A stretch of 64,000 nt of DNA, taken from contig JAGOOO010000001.1 in NCBI GenBank assembly GCA_017992475.1, positions 62,001 through 126,000 of the forward strand, in the 5' to 3' direction. A program made the translations under genes and the position numbers. This stretch comes from Caldisericia bacterium (lineage in GTDB: Bacteria; Caldisericota; Caldisericia; JAAYUI01). The notes beneath the pieces are model-generated. The model made no database searches and had not been told where the DNA came from. It saw only the letters and a program-made list of their open reading frames with translations. Each line of letters opens with the position of its first letter. Position 1 is the first letter of the stretch. This document shows, piece after piece, positions 30,421-39,725 of this stretch.

Positions 30421-32754
30421 TCACTTTAGAAAAACAATTGTTACAGCATCACCACCCTCGTCTGGCTGGGCGAGGTTGAACCTGTCAACACGCGGGCAGT
30501 GCGGCAGATAGTCTTGGATGGCCTTTCTCAGGACCCCAGAACCCCTGCCATGAACGATATATACGAATGGCATACCAGCGGAATAGGCGCTGTCAAGATA
30601 CCTCTCAAGTTTTACCAGCGCATCTTCTATGGGCATGCCAAAGAGTTCCAATTTTATCGGCACTGATTGGACTTCCGGTCTTACCTCCGGTTTTCCGATT
30701 TCTTCTCCTTCCACGGGTTCATTCACCAGCTCTACGCTGCTTGCCGGTAATTGCACCCTTGCCGTTCCAACTTGGACAAGAACCTTGCCCTTTTCAGGAT
30801 AAACGTCCATTACAACACCCTGCGATTTGAACCTTGGGACATAAACGATGTCCCCTGCTTTTATGCCTTCAACATCGACAGGAGTTGTGCTTGGCTGTTC
30901 TTCCTCTGCTTTTGCGACCTCTTCGTGGATCTCCTGGAGGCGCTTCTGGAGAGTGTCTGTCTCCTTGTTTTGTCTCGAGGCTTTGGCAAGTCTTTTGACT
31001 ATCTCGTCAGCTTCGGCAAGCTTTTCGCCAAAAAATTTCCTGGCTTTCAGGAGCTCGCGGTCAAGCATTGATTTGCGGTTTTGTTCTATCTCAACAAGTT
31101 CTACTTCGCGCTTTCTCAGGAGCTCCTCGGCTTCCATCCTAGCCTTGCTGACCTGCTCCCTTTCTTCCATTATCATCTTGGCGTCTTCGGCCATTTTTGA
31201 AATTATGTCTGCGCTGTTTTTGTCCTCCGGCCTCATGAGCGCCCTTGCTCTTGATATGACCAAATCGGGGAGGCCCGTCCTCTCGGCTATTTCAAAGGCA
31301 TGAGAAGAACCTGGTGTACCTATATGGATTTTGTAGGTTGGCATGAGGGTCTCATGGTCAAATCCAACCGAGGCATTTACAGCGTTTATATTGTTGTATG
31401 CAAAACCCTTCATCTCGCCGATGTGCGTCGTAATAATTGTTGGACAGCCAACGGCATAAAAATGCTCGGCAATTGCATAGGCAAGAGAGGCACCTTCTGT
31501 TGGGTCAGTTCCAGCGCCGAGTTCGTCCAGCAGGACAAGCTTGGAGGATGAGGCATCCCCAATTATCAGCGATATGTTTTTCAGATGTGAGGAGAATGTT
31601 GAAAGGTTTTGAGTAAGGCTTTGTTCATCACCAATATCAAGAAGGACATCATCAAGGATGCCCATCTCTGTACCATCTTCGCATGGGAGGTGAAGGCCAC
31701 ACTGTGCCATGACCACAAAAAGACCGACAGTCTTCAGCGAAGCTGTTTTTCCTCCAGTGTTTGGCCCGGTGAGTATGATCATTTTGAAGTCAGAGCCAAT
31801 TCTTATGTCGATTGGTATTGGTTCGCTTATCAGAGGATGCCTCCCACCCCTGATGTTTAGCCTGTGGCCATCTTCCATGGCCGGCTCGGTGCAGTTCCAT
31901 CTTATTGATAATTCTGCCCTCGCGAACATGAAGTCCAGACCGGAAAGCGCCTCATCGATCACTTCCATGTCTTCGGACCTCATGGATATTTCATCAGATA
32001 TTCTCCGCAATATTTCTGCAATTTCCTCGCGCTCCCTGAGGCGAAGGTTTCTGAGGTCATTGTTTAGCGGGATAACAGAAAGAGGCTCCACATAGAGTGT
32101 TTGCCCTGATGCGGAAGAATCATGGACTATGCATGGGAAGTGGTTCTTGTATTCGCTTTTGAGCGGGATTACATACCTGTCGTCACGGATTGTGATTATC
32201 GGGTCCTGTATCATCTTGGAGTATGAAGACGATCTCATTATCTCCCCGAGCTTGGACTGTATCTTTGTGTGTACCAGCCTCATCTGGACCCTTATCGAAG
32301 CAAGCCTTTCCGAGGCAGAATCAAGGACTTCTCCGTGCTCATCAACCGTCTTTGCAATCATCTGTTCAATTGCCTGTTGTGTTTTTATTCTTGAGGCAAC
32401 CACCCAGACATCAGGAATGTCCTCCCTTGAACCCTCCAGCGATGATTTCACAGACCTTGAGCACCTGAGGGTTTTCAATACCTCAAGCAATTCCTCTGGC
32501 GAGAGCGGTGAGCCGATGACACATGATTTGATATAGTCGGTTATCGATTTTGCGTCAATGAACGGCAATGGGCCATATCGCAGTAGTTGATTCTTGCACT
32601 GGGATGTTTCCCTCTGCAATCTAGCAACTTCTTCAGCCGAATTTGTGGGAAGCATGACAAAAACAAGATCCCTGCCACCCTGGGTGTGCGCAAATTCGGT
32701 GAGTTTCTCTTTTATTTTCTCAAACTCAAGCACCCTAAGGGCATGATCGTTCAC
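30421..32754 (-). CDS. mutS2: Endonuclease MutS2
   Basis: MutS2 acts in anti-recombination or in rescue of collided ribosomes, depending on species. The 777 residues include the MutS core and clamp, ATPase Walker A GPNTGGKTAS near residue 332, and the Walker B/D-loop segment DELGAGTDPTEG. A long coiled coil (about 505-615), a KOW-like segment, and a C-terminal Smr nuclease domain containing HGRGSGVLRKAI complete it. The DNA mismatch-recognition domain of MutS is absent, as expected. It overlaps polX by 4 nt. Confidence 0.95.
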   Translation of the reverse strand: MNDHALRVLEFEKIKEKLTEFAHTQGGRDLVFVMLPTNSAEEVARLQRETSQCKNQLLRYGPLPFIDAKSITDYIKSCVIGSPLSPEELLEVLKTLRCSRSVKSSLEGSREDIPDVWVVASRIKTQQAIEQMIAKTVDEHGEVLDSASERLASIRVQMRLVHTKIQSKLGEIMRSSSYSKMIQDPIITIRDDRYVIPLKSEYKNHFPCIVHDSSASGQTLYVEPLSVIPLNNDLRNLRLREREEIAEILRRISDEISMRSEDMEVIDEALSGLDFMFARAELSIRWNCTEPAMEDGHRLNIRGGRHPLISEPIPIDIRIGSDFKMIILTGPNTGGKTASLKTVGLFVVMAQCGLHLPCEDGTEMGILDDVLLDIGDEQSLTQNLSTFSSHLKNISLIIGDASSSKLVLLDELGAGTDPTEGASLAYAIAEHFYAVGCPTIITTHIGEMKGFAYNNINAVNASVGFDHETLMPTYKIHIGTPGSSHAFEIAERTGLPDLVISRARALMRPEDKNSADIISKMAEDAKMIMEEREQVSKARMEAEELLRKREVELVEIEQNRKSMLDRELLKARKFFGEKLAEADEIVKRLAKASRQNKETDTLQKRLQEIHEEVAKAEEEQPSTTPVDVEGIKAGDIVYVPRFKSQGVVMDVYPEKGKVLVQVGTARVQLPASSVELVNEPVEGEEIGKPEVRPEVQSVPIKLELFGMPIEDALVKLERYLDSAYSAGMPFVYIVHGRGSGVLRKAIQDYLPHCPRVDRFNLAQPDEGGDAVTIVFLK

Positions 32755-34430
32755 TGACCCCTCCAGCAGAGCTCGCGGACCTGTTCATATGATTTGCAGT
32801 TTAACAAATTTTCCCGGGAAACGCCAGCCCTTCGCGCAAGCTTCACCCCTGAAGGCAGTTCTTTCAGGTGCAATGCATAATGGGCATCACTTCCAAGCGC
32901 AAACATGCACCCATGTTTCATGGCAATCCTTGCCACCTGCCAGGGAGGATCAAGCTTGTCAGGAGCATAATTCAGCTCCACTGCAACACCTGCTTTTGAA
33001 CATTCCGAAAAAATCATGTCCCAGTCTATTTCTATAGGTGGCCTGACAAGGAGTCTCCGGAGCGTCGGGTGCGCCACGATATCAATTGCACCAGAGCTTA
33101 TTGCCCTCAAATAGCGGTTTTCCAGGATGGATGGATCGTCACCGAGCCCGGAGTGTAGTGCTCCAATCCTCATGATTTTTTGCCTTGTCTGGAAATCGAC
33201 ATGGCCATCGGCATCAATGTTATATTCAATGCCGGGAACTATCTTTACCGTTCCTTTGAAAGCGTTCATTTTTCTTATTTTGTCTGTCTGAGCCTCAAGG
33301 TCTTGCGCTGAAAGTCCTTTTGTTACAGATATTCCTTGAGCGTGATCAGTGACTGTTAAGTATTCAAGACCCATCTGCTCTGCCTGTCTTACAAGCTCCG
33401 AAAGCCTTGATCTGCCATCACTCCATGGCGTATGTGCGTGAAGATCGCCCAGGATGTCATCTTCTTCAACGATGTCCCAGCCGAGTTTGCCTTCGGAAAG
33501 CTCTATGCAGTCCGGCCATTCGCGTATTTCTGGCGGAATGTATGGCAAACCAAGCTGTTTGTAGAAAGATTCTTCGTCACCTTTTACAAGCAAAAAACCA
33601 GCAACTGATCTGTTTTTGAATGCTGTCCTCGAGCAGAGCTTCTGGTAGTGGTCGCCGGGGCCAGTGGCAAGGCACATTGCAGAGCCAGTATACTCTTGTC
33701 TGCACAGATGTACTCTCACCTGGACACCTGAAACCTGGCCTTCGCAGCCATATTTTGTAATGATGCACTCACCAAATTCCAGATATTTTGATATCTCTTG
33801 TGCTGTTTTTACGGTTGGCTTGGAAACGACAACAAGCAGATCAATTTTTTCTATCAGCTCCCTACCCCGCCTTATGTCGCCAGCAACAAATACTTTTGAC
33901 GCCTCTTCAAAATGTTTTACTTTTCTTTGCAGAAGATTTGCCAGATGTATTGCGTTTGAAAGCGGGAGGGTCCTCCTTCCGGAGAGGGTCTGCGTCACCA
34001 TTCCCTCTACTTGTTTTGAAAATCTCTCACCAAAACCTTTTCTTGAGGAAAGCAGACCACCTCTTGATGCTTTTCTGAGCTCCTCAAGTGTTTCTATTCC
34101 ACAATCCTCATAGAGTCTTGCGATATTTGAGATACTAAGGCCTGAAATCTGCAGAAGACTCTGCACGCCTTTTGGAGTTTTTTTCAGCAATGCCTGCTCA
34201 AGACTTGAACTGCCAGTCTTTATCATCTCTGAAATTGCAGAAGCTGTTGTTTCAGAAAGCAACCCTTGCGCCAAAAGGAAACCGACCATTTGGAGTTCGA
34301 CTTCATCGACGTCCAGGTGTCTGATTGTTGTCGAGGCATCAAGAAACTGGTTCGAGCCAATACCAGTATTTGTGTATCTTGCAAGCCTTGCCAAAAAATT
34401 GAGCTTTTCCGCAAGCTCCCAAGAGTTCAT
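32751..34430 (-). CDS. PolX-type protein with degenerate polymerase domain and intact PHP domain
   Basis: Product of 559 residues with the architecture of bacterial DNA polymerase X: helical N-terminus with helix-hairpin-helix segments, polymerase palm (about 180-260), then PHP phosphoesterase (about 330-559). The PHP part has its metal motif DLHAHTPWSDG and the TDHA segment. The palm retains GDIRRGRE but reads EKIDLLV where active enzymes have GDID, so one catalytic aspartate is lysine. SGVQVRVHL replaces the usual vDlR, losing the third aspartate. It may serve as a nuclease or structural protein rather than a polymerase. Overlaps pheT and mutS2 by 4 nt each. Confidence 0.85.
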   Translation of the reverse strand: MNSWELAEKLNFLARLARYTNTGIGSNQFLDASTTIRHLDVDEVELQMVGFLLAQGLLSETTASAISEMIKTGSSSLEQALLKKTPKGVQSLLQISGLSISNIARLYEDCGIETLEELRKASRGGLLSSRKGFGERFSKQVEGMVTQTLSGRRTLPLSNAIHLANLLQRKVKHFEEASKVFVAGDIRRGRELIEKIDLLVVVSKPTVKTAQEISKYLEFGECIITKYGCEGQVSGVQVRVHLCRQEYTGSAMCLATGPGDHYQKLCSRTAFKNRSVAGFLLVKGDEESFYKQLGLPYIPPEIREWPDCIELSEGKLGWDIVEEDDILGDLHAHTPWSDGRSRLSELVRQAEQMGLEYLTVTDHAQGISVTKGLSAQDLEAQTDKIRKMNAFKGTVKIVPGIEYNIDADGHVDFQTRQKIMRIGALHSGLGDDPSILENRYLRAISSGAIDIVAHPTLRRLLVRPPIEIDWDMIFSECSKAGVAVELNYAPDKLDPPWQVARIAMKHGCMFALGSDAHYALHLKELPSGVKLARRAGVSRENLLNCKSYEQVRELCWRGQ

Positions 34431-36844
34431 GCCTTTCTGACAGAAGCACCAATTTTTTCTAGGGCCAGATCAATTTTCTCGATTATAGCGTCAATCTGGC
34501 TGCCAAGGAGCGTCCCTTCGGGATCATAGAAAGACAGCGAGAATGCCAGCGAACGCTTGCCCTCTCTTGCAAATCCGCCAACAAACTGGTCAAAAAGCCT
34601 TATCGATGAAAGATTGTTGCCGGCGTGGTCTTTGATTGTTGATTCGATCTGGGAGCAAGGGACTGTTTCCGGTGCAAGAACCGCTATGTCCCTCAGGACC
34701 ATTGGAAACCTCGGAACAGGTTTTGCAACAATCACTTCCGGAACGTGTGGAAGAAGGTTTTCTATGTTTATGTTCGCAATTGTTATGGGAGTTGCAACCT
34801 GCAGTCTCTCGTTTACTTCCGGGTCAAGCTGGCCGATATAGCCTATTGGGTTGCCAGAGATTGCTATTTCAGCTTGCCTGTACTGGTGCAAGTGGGGGTG
34901 GGGTTTATTTAAAGGTCTGTACGAGACACCACAAACGCAAAGCAGATCAAACAGCGCCTCAAGTGAGCCTTTCAGGTCAAAAAAGTCATAATTCTCGATA
35001 TTGTCTTTCTTGCCTTCGGTTTCTTTGGCTTTGAGCTGGGAGTCCCATCCGGAAGGCCTTTTGCCGGTCATAATCATGACCAGCCTGCGGCATTCAGGTC
35101 CAAACTGTGAACCCACCTCAAATAGCGCCATGGTAGAATTGCCCTGTCTGGCGTTGTATGAAGATGCCGCAAGAACACCCAACTCGCAAACAGGCCTCAT
35201 GATTGTTGAATCTGTTGTCATCGGATTGAGGACCTTCGGGGCGTTTGGGACAAGCGTTTCGAGCTTCATCAATTTGAGCTCGTCCTCGCAGGTCATTGGT
35301 TTTGAGACGCACTCGTAAAGGCCCATTCCGGACAAGATTTTTTTGAGCCTTCTCTCAAGAAGGAAAATCGGGGTTTCGGTGACTATCTTCTCCTCGATTA
35401 TTGGAAAAGTGGTGGGGATTGTGTCATATCCTATGACTCTTATTGCTTCCTCGATAAGGTCGATTTCGTCCCTGAGGTCATTGTCCCTGAACCCCGGGAT
35501 AGTGGCCAATAGAGGATCTCCAACCTTGATGTCAATTCCAAGGGTGCCAAGGCCTTCTTTTATTTTCTCCGAATCAAGATCAAAACCCAGTATCTTTTTC
35601 ATTCTCTTGACCCTTACCTGGACCTGGCGCCTTTCTTTTTTGTTGTAGCTTTCCACTGGGGCACATCCGCTTGTTCCAATCATCGAGATGACTTTCCAGG
35701 CGGTGTCCTCGGCGACCTCCACATCTGCGCCCTTCTCGAACCTTGTTGAAGCCTCGCTCCTTATTCCAAGGATCGAGCTGGATTTGGCTATAAGAAGAGG
35801 GTTGAAGTTCGCAGATTCGAGGAAAATCCTTTTTGTTGCAGAAGTGACTTCCGAGTCCTGTCCACCCATGATGCCGGCTATCCCAACCGGTTTCTCGCCG
35901 TCCCAGATCATAAGGGTGCCAACCGGAAGGTCGCGTTCCTTGTCATCAAGGGTTTTGAATTTCATTGGTGCTTTTGTTCTTGCGACCCTTACCACGCCAC
36001 TCTTTATTTTGTCTGCATCAAAGGCGTGGGTTGGCTGTCCGTCCTCATACATGGAAAGATTGGAGGCATCGACAACATTGTTTATTGGCCTTGTGCCTGA
36101 AGCCAGTAATTTTCTTCTGGTCTCAAATCCTGAGGGCGCAACGCTTACATTTGCAAGCATTCCGATGTATCTCTGGCAATCCTCATAATCTTCTATGTCA
36201 ACTCTAAATTCCAAGCAGGTGTTTTCAGCAGAGATATTTTTTGATGTCTCAAGCGATGGGACTTCATGTATCTTGCCGGTTTTCCTCCAAAGGATTGCGG
36301 CAACCTCGTGAAGGAGCCCGCGGAGCGACAGCCATTCCGGATGATTTGGCGTTATCTTGATGTCCAGTATCGAGTCTGAGAGCCAGAATGATTCTGCCGG
36401 GTCTGTAAACAGCGGAGTATCATCGGGCATCTGCCACGGGCCTTCCCTCTCTGCCTGTGGAAGGATTTCTGGATCAACGCCAAAATCCTGGGCGGAAAGG
36501 ATTGCCCCTTCTGAAGCGAATCCCCTTATGTTTCTTGGCTCGACTGTAACATCGCCAATGCGCGTTCCATGGATTGCGACCGGATAAATCTGGCCTGGTT
36601 TCACCCTATCAGAGTTGATCACAACCTCGATGGTTTTTCCTGGAGCAATCTCAATTTTTGCTATGTGCAGTTTTTCTGTTGCCTGCCTTATTTCAGTTAT
36701 TTTTCCAAAAACCGAGCCCCTGACCCTGTCTCTTTTTTGAAGGTCCTCGACTTCAAGGCCCAATATTTTGAAACCTTCCTGGATGGTTTCCAGGTCGATG
36801 TCCCACGGAACAACACTTTTCAGATAGCGATACGAGAGTTTCAT
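34427..36844 (-). CDS. pheT: Phenylalanyl-tRNA synthetase beta subunit
   Basis: Beta subunit of the heterotetrameric enzyme that charges tRNA-Phe, 805 residues as usual. N-terminal region with an EMAP-like tRNA-binding domain, the B3/B4 editing domain, the B5 domain around FDLDSEKIKEGL, the catalytic-like core, and a C-terminal anticodon-binding FDX-ACB domain ending SQIDAIIEKIDLALEKI. It overlaps pheS by 4 nt. No leader peptide or T-box is visible because pheS is internal to the operon. Confidence 0.97.
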   Translation of the reverse strand: MKLSYRYLKSVVPWDIDLETIQEGFKILGLEVEDLQKRDRVRGSVFGKITEIRQATEKLHIAKIEIAPGKTIEVVINSDRVKPGQIYPVAIHGTRIGDVTVEPRNIRGFASEGAILSAQDFGVDPEILPQAEREGPWQMPDDTPLFTDPAESFWLSDSILDIKITPNHPEWLSLRGLLHEVAAILWRKTGKIHEVPSLETSKNISAENTCLEFRVDIEDYEDCQRYIGMLANVSVAPSGFETRRKLLASGTRPINNVVDASNLSMYEDGQPTHAFDADKIKSGVVRVARTKAPMKFKTLDDKERDLPVGTLMIWDGEKPVGIAGIMGGQDSEVTSATKRIFLESANFNPLLIAKSSSILGIRSEASTRFEKGADVEVAEDTAWKVISMIGTSGCAPVESYNKKERRQVQVRVKRMKKILGFDLDSEKIKEGLGTLGIDIKVGDPLLATIPGFRDNDLRDEIDLIEEAIRVIGYDTIPTTFPIIEEKIVTETPIFLLERRLKKILSGMGLYECVSKPMTCEDELKLMKLETLVPNAPKVLNPMTTDSTIMRPVCELGVLAASSYNARQGNSTMALFEVGSQFGPECRRLVMIMTGKRPSGWDSQLKAKETEGKKDNIENYDFFDLKGSLEALFDLLCVCGVSYRPLNKPHPHLHQYRQAEIAISGNPIGYIGQLDPEVNERLQVATPITIANINIENLLPHVPEVIVAKPVPRFPMVLRDIAVLAPETVPCSQIESTIKDHAGNNLSSIRLFDQFVGGFAREGKRSLAFSLSFYDPEGTLLGSQIDAIIEKIDLALEKIGASVRKA

Positions 36845-37866
36845 CTGACACCTCCGAACTGGGAAAGGAACCTGAGGTCATTTGTGGTGAAGTCCCTTAT
36901 GTCGCTGATGCCAAATTTCAGCATTGCTATCCTCTCGATTCCCCAGCCAAAAGCGAAGCCCTGATATTCTTCCGGATCGTAGCCAACATTTTTCAGTACC
37001 TTCGGGTTCACCATTCCGGATCCGCCCATTTCAATCCAGCCACTGTTCTGGCAGACCCTGCACCCCTTTCCATCACAGAATGGGCACGAAGCCAGAGTCT
37101 CTGCGCCAGGTTCGACGAACGGGAAAAACGATGGAAGGAATTTTACCTTTACGTTGCCACCAAAAACGTTTGAAAGGATGATAGACAATATCCCTGCGAG
37201 ATCAGAAAAAGAGATGTGACGGTCAATCATCAGACCCTCGACCTGATGAAAAAATGGCGAGTGGGAGGCATCCGTTGCGTCCCTGCGATGACAGAGCCCC
37301 ATGGCAATCATCCTTATTGGCGGTTTTTCGCTCTCCATTGTCCTTATCTGGACAGGTGAGGTGTGGGTCCTCAGGAGCCTGTTGCCTTCAATATAGAATG
37401 TGTCCTGCATGGCCCTTGCCGGGTGCCATTGCGGAATGTTCAGGGCCTCAAAATTGTACCAGTCAGATTCGATTATTGGCCCCTGCCTCACGACAAAACC
37501 AAGTTTGTGGAACACTTCGGTTATGTCTTCGGCAACAATGGACAGGGGGTGCATGGCGCCCTTCATTACGGGCCTGCCTGGCATTGTAATGTCTATCTTT
37601 TCTGCAAAAAGCTTCTCCTGCATCTCTTTTCTTGATATGTCGGAGAGTCTGGATTCAATTTTTGCTTCGATCTCTTCCTTGGCGCTGTTGAGGTTTGCGC
37701 CGGCAGATTTTCTTTCTTCTGGAGAGAGGTTGCCAAGCTCCCTGAGGAGTGAGGTCAGCTCGCCCTTTCTGCCAAGGAACCTTACCCTTATATCTTCAAG
37801 CTCTTTGGAGCTTTTTGACTGCTCAACGAGATTTAACGCTTCCTGCTTTATCTTTTCTATGTCCAC
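36841..37866 (-). CDS. pheS: Phenylalanyl-tRNA synthetase alpha subunit
   Basis: Catalytic subunit, 341 residues. Class II motifs are visible: motif 2 HTSPVQIRTM and motif 3 GFAFGWGIERIAML, plus the Cys-rich insert CPFCDGKGCRVCQNSGW. The start is GTG 37866 with GGAGG about 7 nt upstream. It lies 44 nt inside the 3' end of the radical SAM gene, an unusually long overlap for this operon. An earlier in-frame start has no better ribosome site. Confidence 0.96.
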   Translation of the reverse strand: MDIEKIKQEALNLVEQSKSSKELEDIRVRFLGRKGELTSLLRELGNLSPEERKSAGANLNSAKEEIEAKIESRLSDISRKEMQEKLFAEKIDITMPGRPVMKGAMHPLSIVAEDITEVFHKLGFVVRQGPIIESDWYNFEALNIPQWHPARAMQDTFYIEGNRLLRTHTSPVQIRTMESEKPPIRMIAMGLCHRRDATDASHSPFFHQVEGLMIDRHISFSDLAGILSIILSNVFGGNVKVKFLPSFFPFVEPGAETLASCPFCDGKGCRVCQNSGWIEMGGSGMVNPKVLKNVGYDPEEYQGFAFGWGIERIAMLKFGISDIRDFTTNDLRFLSQFGGVR

Positions 37867-39244
37867 GCCTTGCCTCCGAGAAGTATCGGGCCGTGAAGCA
37901 ACCATAATCTGGCCCCATCAAGTTTCCTTTTGCAACTGCCCTTGCTCTGCATCCCCCGCAATCTATGGAATGTGCGCATTCGCCACAAAAACCGGTCAGC
38001 TTTGTCCTGTCCCACATGACATTAAAGCCCTTCCAGGCCTCCTTGAAGCTCTGTCTTGTGAGATTTCCAACCACCGGATCAAATGGCGAGAACATGCATG
38101 GGGTCAAGTCGCCGTTTGGCTGTATGTTGCAGTAGAGCCTTCCCGCAGGGCAGCCCCCAAGGATGTCCTTGAACGCCCTGAAGAATTTTCTGGAAGGCCC
38201 CATGTCAAAGAATGCCGTTATCGGGAAACAGTTTGAGGCAGGAAGTTTTTGCTGGCAGTCCCCGCCAATCATGGATGTCTCAGTTGCATAGTGGGGTGTT
38301 TCAGACATTATCTCGATGTCCGGGTCCTGCATTCTGGCCAGTTTTTCCATGGCCTCGGCGCGGGCTTTTGGCGTAAGATCGAGGTCTGATATCTCTTCAC
38401 CCCTTCCAACGGGTATGAGATGGTAGAAAACAATCCTGTTGAAAGAGTGCTTTTTTGCTAGCGCAACAAAATCATCTATGAGCCCAATATTGTTTGAGGT
38501 GAGGGTCACGCCCATTGAAACAAAGAGCCCTGCTTTCTTCATCGCCTTCACGCCTCGCATGGAAAGGTCGAATGCGCCCTTCATGCACCTGAATTCATCG
38601 TGCTTTTCAGGGAATGGTGAATCAATCGAGACTTGGGCAGACCTTAAACCTGCTTTGAAGAGCTTTTCAGCAACGCTGTCATCAATAAGGGTGCCATTTG
38701 TGTCTATTGAGCAGTAGATTCTGTTTTCTGTGGCATATCTGACACAGTCCCAGAAATCTGGCGAGAGGAGCGGCTCTCCACCGGAGAATGTTATGGCCGC
38801 TGTTCCAAGATCGGCCATCTGCTTGATAATGGAGAATTTTTGCTCTTTTGTCATAAGGTCGCCAAGCGAGGAGTCTGCGCTCTGGAAGCAGTGGACGCAC
38901 CTCAAGTTGCACTTGTTTGTCAGATTGTAGACCACCGAAAATGGCGCAGAAAGAACAATCGGTTTTTTGAGGCCATATTCGATGACGCTTTTTACAACAA
39001 GATCGAAGCAACGTGCAATCCCTGGATCGGAAAGAGTTTTCTTTACTTCACTCCATGACACTCCAAGGGAGGCCATGTAGGACCTCATGATCGCCGAGAA
39101 AGCCCAGACATAAGCTTTCTGGAGTCCTTTCGGTTTTCTTCTTCCGCCAATGCTGTCGATGGCAAGCTTTGAAAGAGGATAGCTTGCCCTGAGGATAGAC
39201 CTGGCAAAACCACTAGAAACAAATGTTGATGCAATGCTTGACAT
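37823..39244 (-). CDS. Radical SAM/SPASM domain protein
   Basis: Enzyme of 473 residues that uses a 4Fe-4S cluster and S-adenosylmethionine. The cluster motif CNLRCVHC lies at residues 112-119, with GGEPLL as the SAM-binding glycine motif. The C-terminal SPASM region holds multiple cysteines (CPAGRLYC, CMFSPFDP, FCGEC...IDCGGCRA) for auxiliary clusters. Family members mature peptides or modify haem-type cofactors; no precursor peptide is seen nearby, so the substrate is unknown. ATG 39244 is first in the operon; a TATAAT on the minus strand (39260-39255) is only 10 nt upstream and there is no clear ribosome site, so the mRNA may be leaderless. Confidence 0.88.
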   Translation of the reverse strand: MSSIASTFVSSGFARSILRASYPLSKLAIDSIGGRRKPKGLQKAYVWAFSAIMRSYMASLGVSWSEVKKTLSDPGIARCFDLVVKSVIEYGLKKPIVLSAPFSVVYNLTNKCNLRCVHCFQSADSSLGDLMTKEQKFSIIKQMADLGTAAITFSGGEPLLSPDFWDCVRYATENRIYCSIDTNGTLIDDSVAEKLFKAGLRSAQVSIDSPFPEKHDEFRCMKGAFDLSMRGVKAMKKAGLFVSMGVTLTSNNIGLIDDFVALAKKHSFNRIVFYHLIPVGRGEEISDLDLTPKARAEAMEKLARMQDPDIEIMSETPHYATETSMIGGDCQQKLPASNCFPITAFFDMGPSRKFFRAFKDILGGCPAGRLYCNIQPNGDLTPCMFSPFDPVVGNLTRQSFKEAWKGFNVMWDRTKLTGFCGECAHSIDCGGCRARAVAKGNLMGPDYGCFTARYFSEARRGHRKDKAGSVKSR

Positions 39245-39302
39245 ATTCCAAAGAATTATAATAGGGCGTCGATAAAATGAAAGGACAAAACGAGGTCGGG
39301 GC

Positions 39303-39331
39303 TTGACTATGAAAAAAGAATCGCATAAGAT
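39303..39331 (+). promoter_or_regulatory. Promoter of the Roadblock genes
   Basis: TTGACT (39303-39308), 17-bp spacer, TAAGAT (39326-39331). Transcription from near 39338 would exclude the ATG at 39309 and favours GTG 39363 as the start of the first gene. It faces away from the radical SAM operon promoter. Confidence 0.7.
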
Positions 39332-39362
39332 GTGCGATATCACCAATATGAAGGAGGACAAA

Positions 39363-39725
39363 GTGGAACTGGACACAATTCTTGAAGGATTGAAGGACGA
39401 GCTCCCCGAATTCGTTGCTGCGGCCGTTGCAGGTAGTGATGGCCTGACAATCTCGACCCTCGCAAAAGATAGCTCGGTTGACATGAGTATGGTAGGGGCC
39501 GAATTTGCCTCGATTGTCTCGATGGTTTCAAAGGCAGGGAGAGAAATAAACGCAGGGAAGCTTCACAGTTCAATCTTCTCGACAGAAAATTATCACATCC
39601 TGACTTCACAAATTGGTGAAACTCCATTCTTCCAGATAGTCTGCCTCAAATCCGATGGGAACATTGGAAAAGCAAGATATTTAATGGGAAAGGTTGAGGC
39701 TAGAATCAAGGAAGCAATTCTATGA
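39363..39725 (+). CDS. Roadblock/LC7 domain protein
   Basis: Single Roadblock/LC7 domain of 120 residues. The family pattern is clear: an initial helix (DTILEGLKDEL), the strand AAAVAGSDGLTISTL, and helix ASIVSMVSKAGREI. Such proteins (MglB-like) bind and regulate Ras-like GTPases. GTG 39363 with AAGGAGG upstream is chosen over the ATG at 39309, which lies upstream of the predicted transcription start. It overlaps the next gene by 4 nt, a second Roadblock protein, suggesting a heterodimer. Confidence 0.85.
   Translation: MELDTILEGLKDELPEFVAAAVAGSDGLTISTLAKDSSVDMSMVGAEFASIVSMVSKAGREINAGKLHSSIFSTENYHILTSQIGETPFFQIVCLKSDGNIGKARYLMGKVEARIKEAIL

Noticed and set aside
39309-39362. ATG 39309 as start of the first Roadblock gene
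   Set aside because: It lies between the -35 and -10 boxes of the promoter; GTG 39363 has AAGGAGG.
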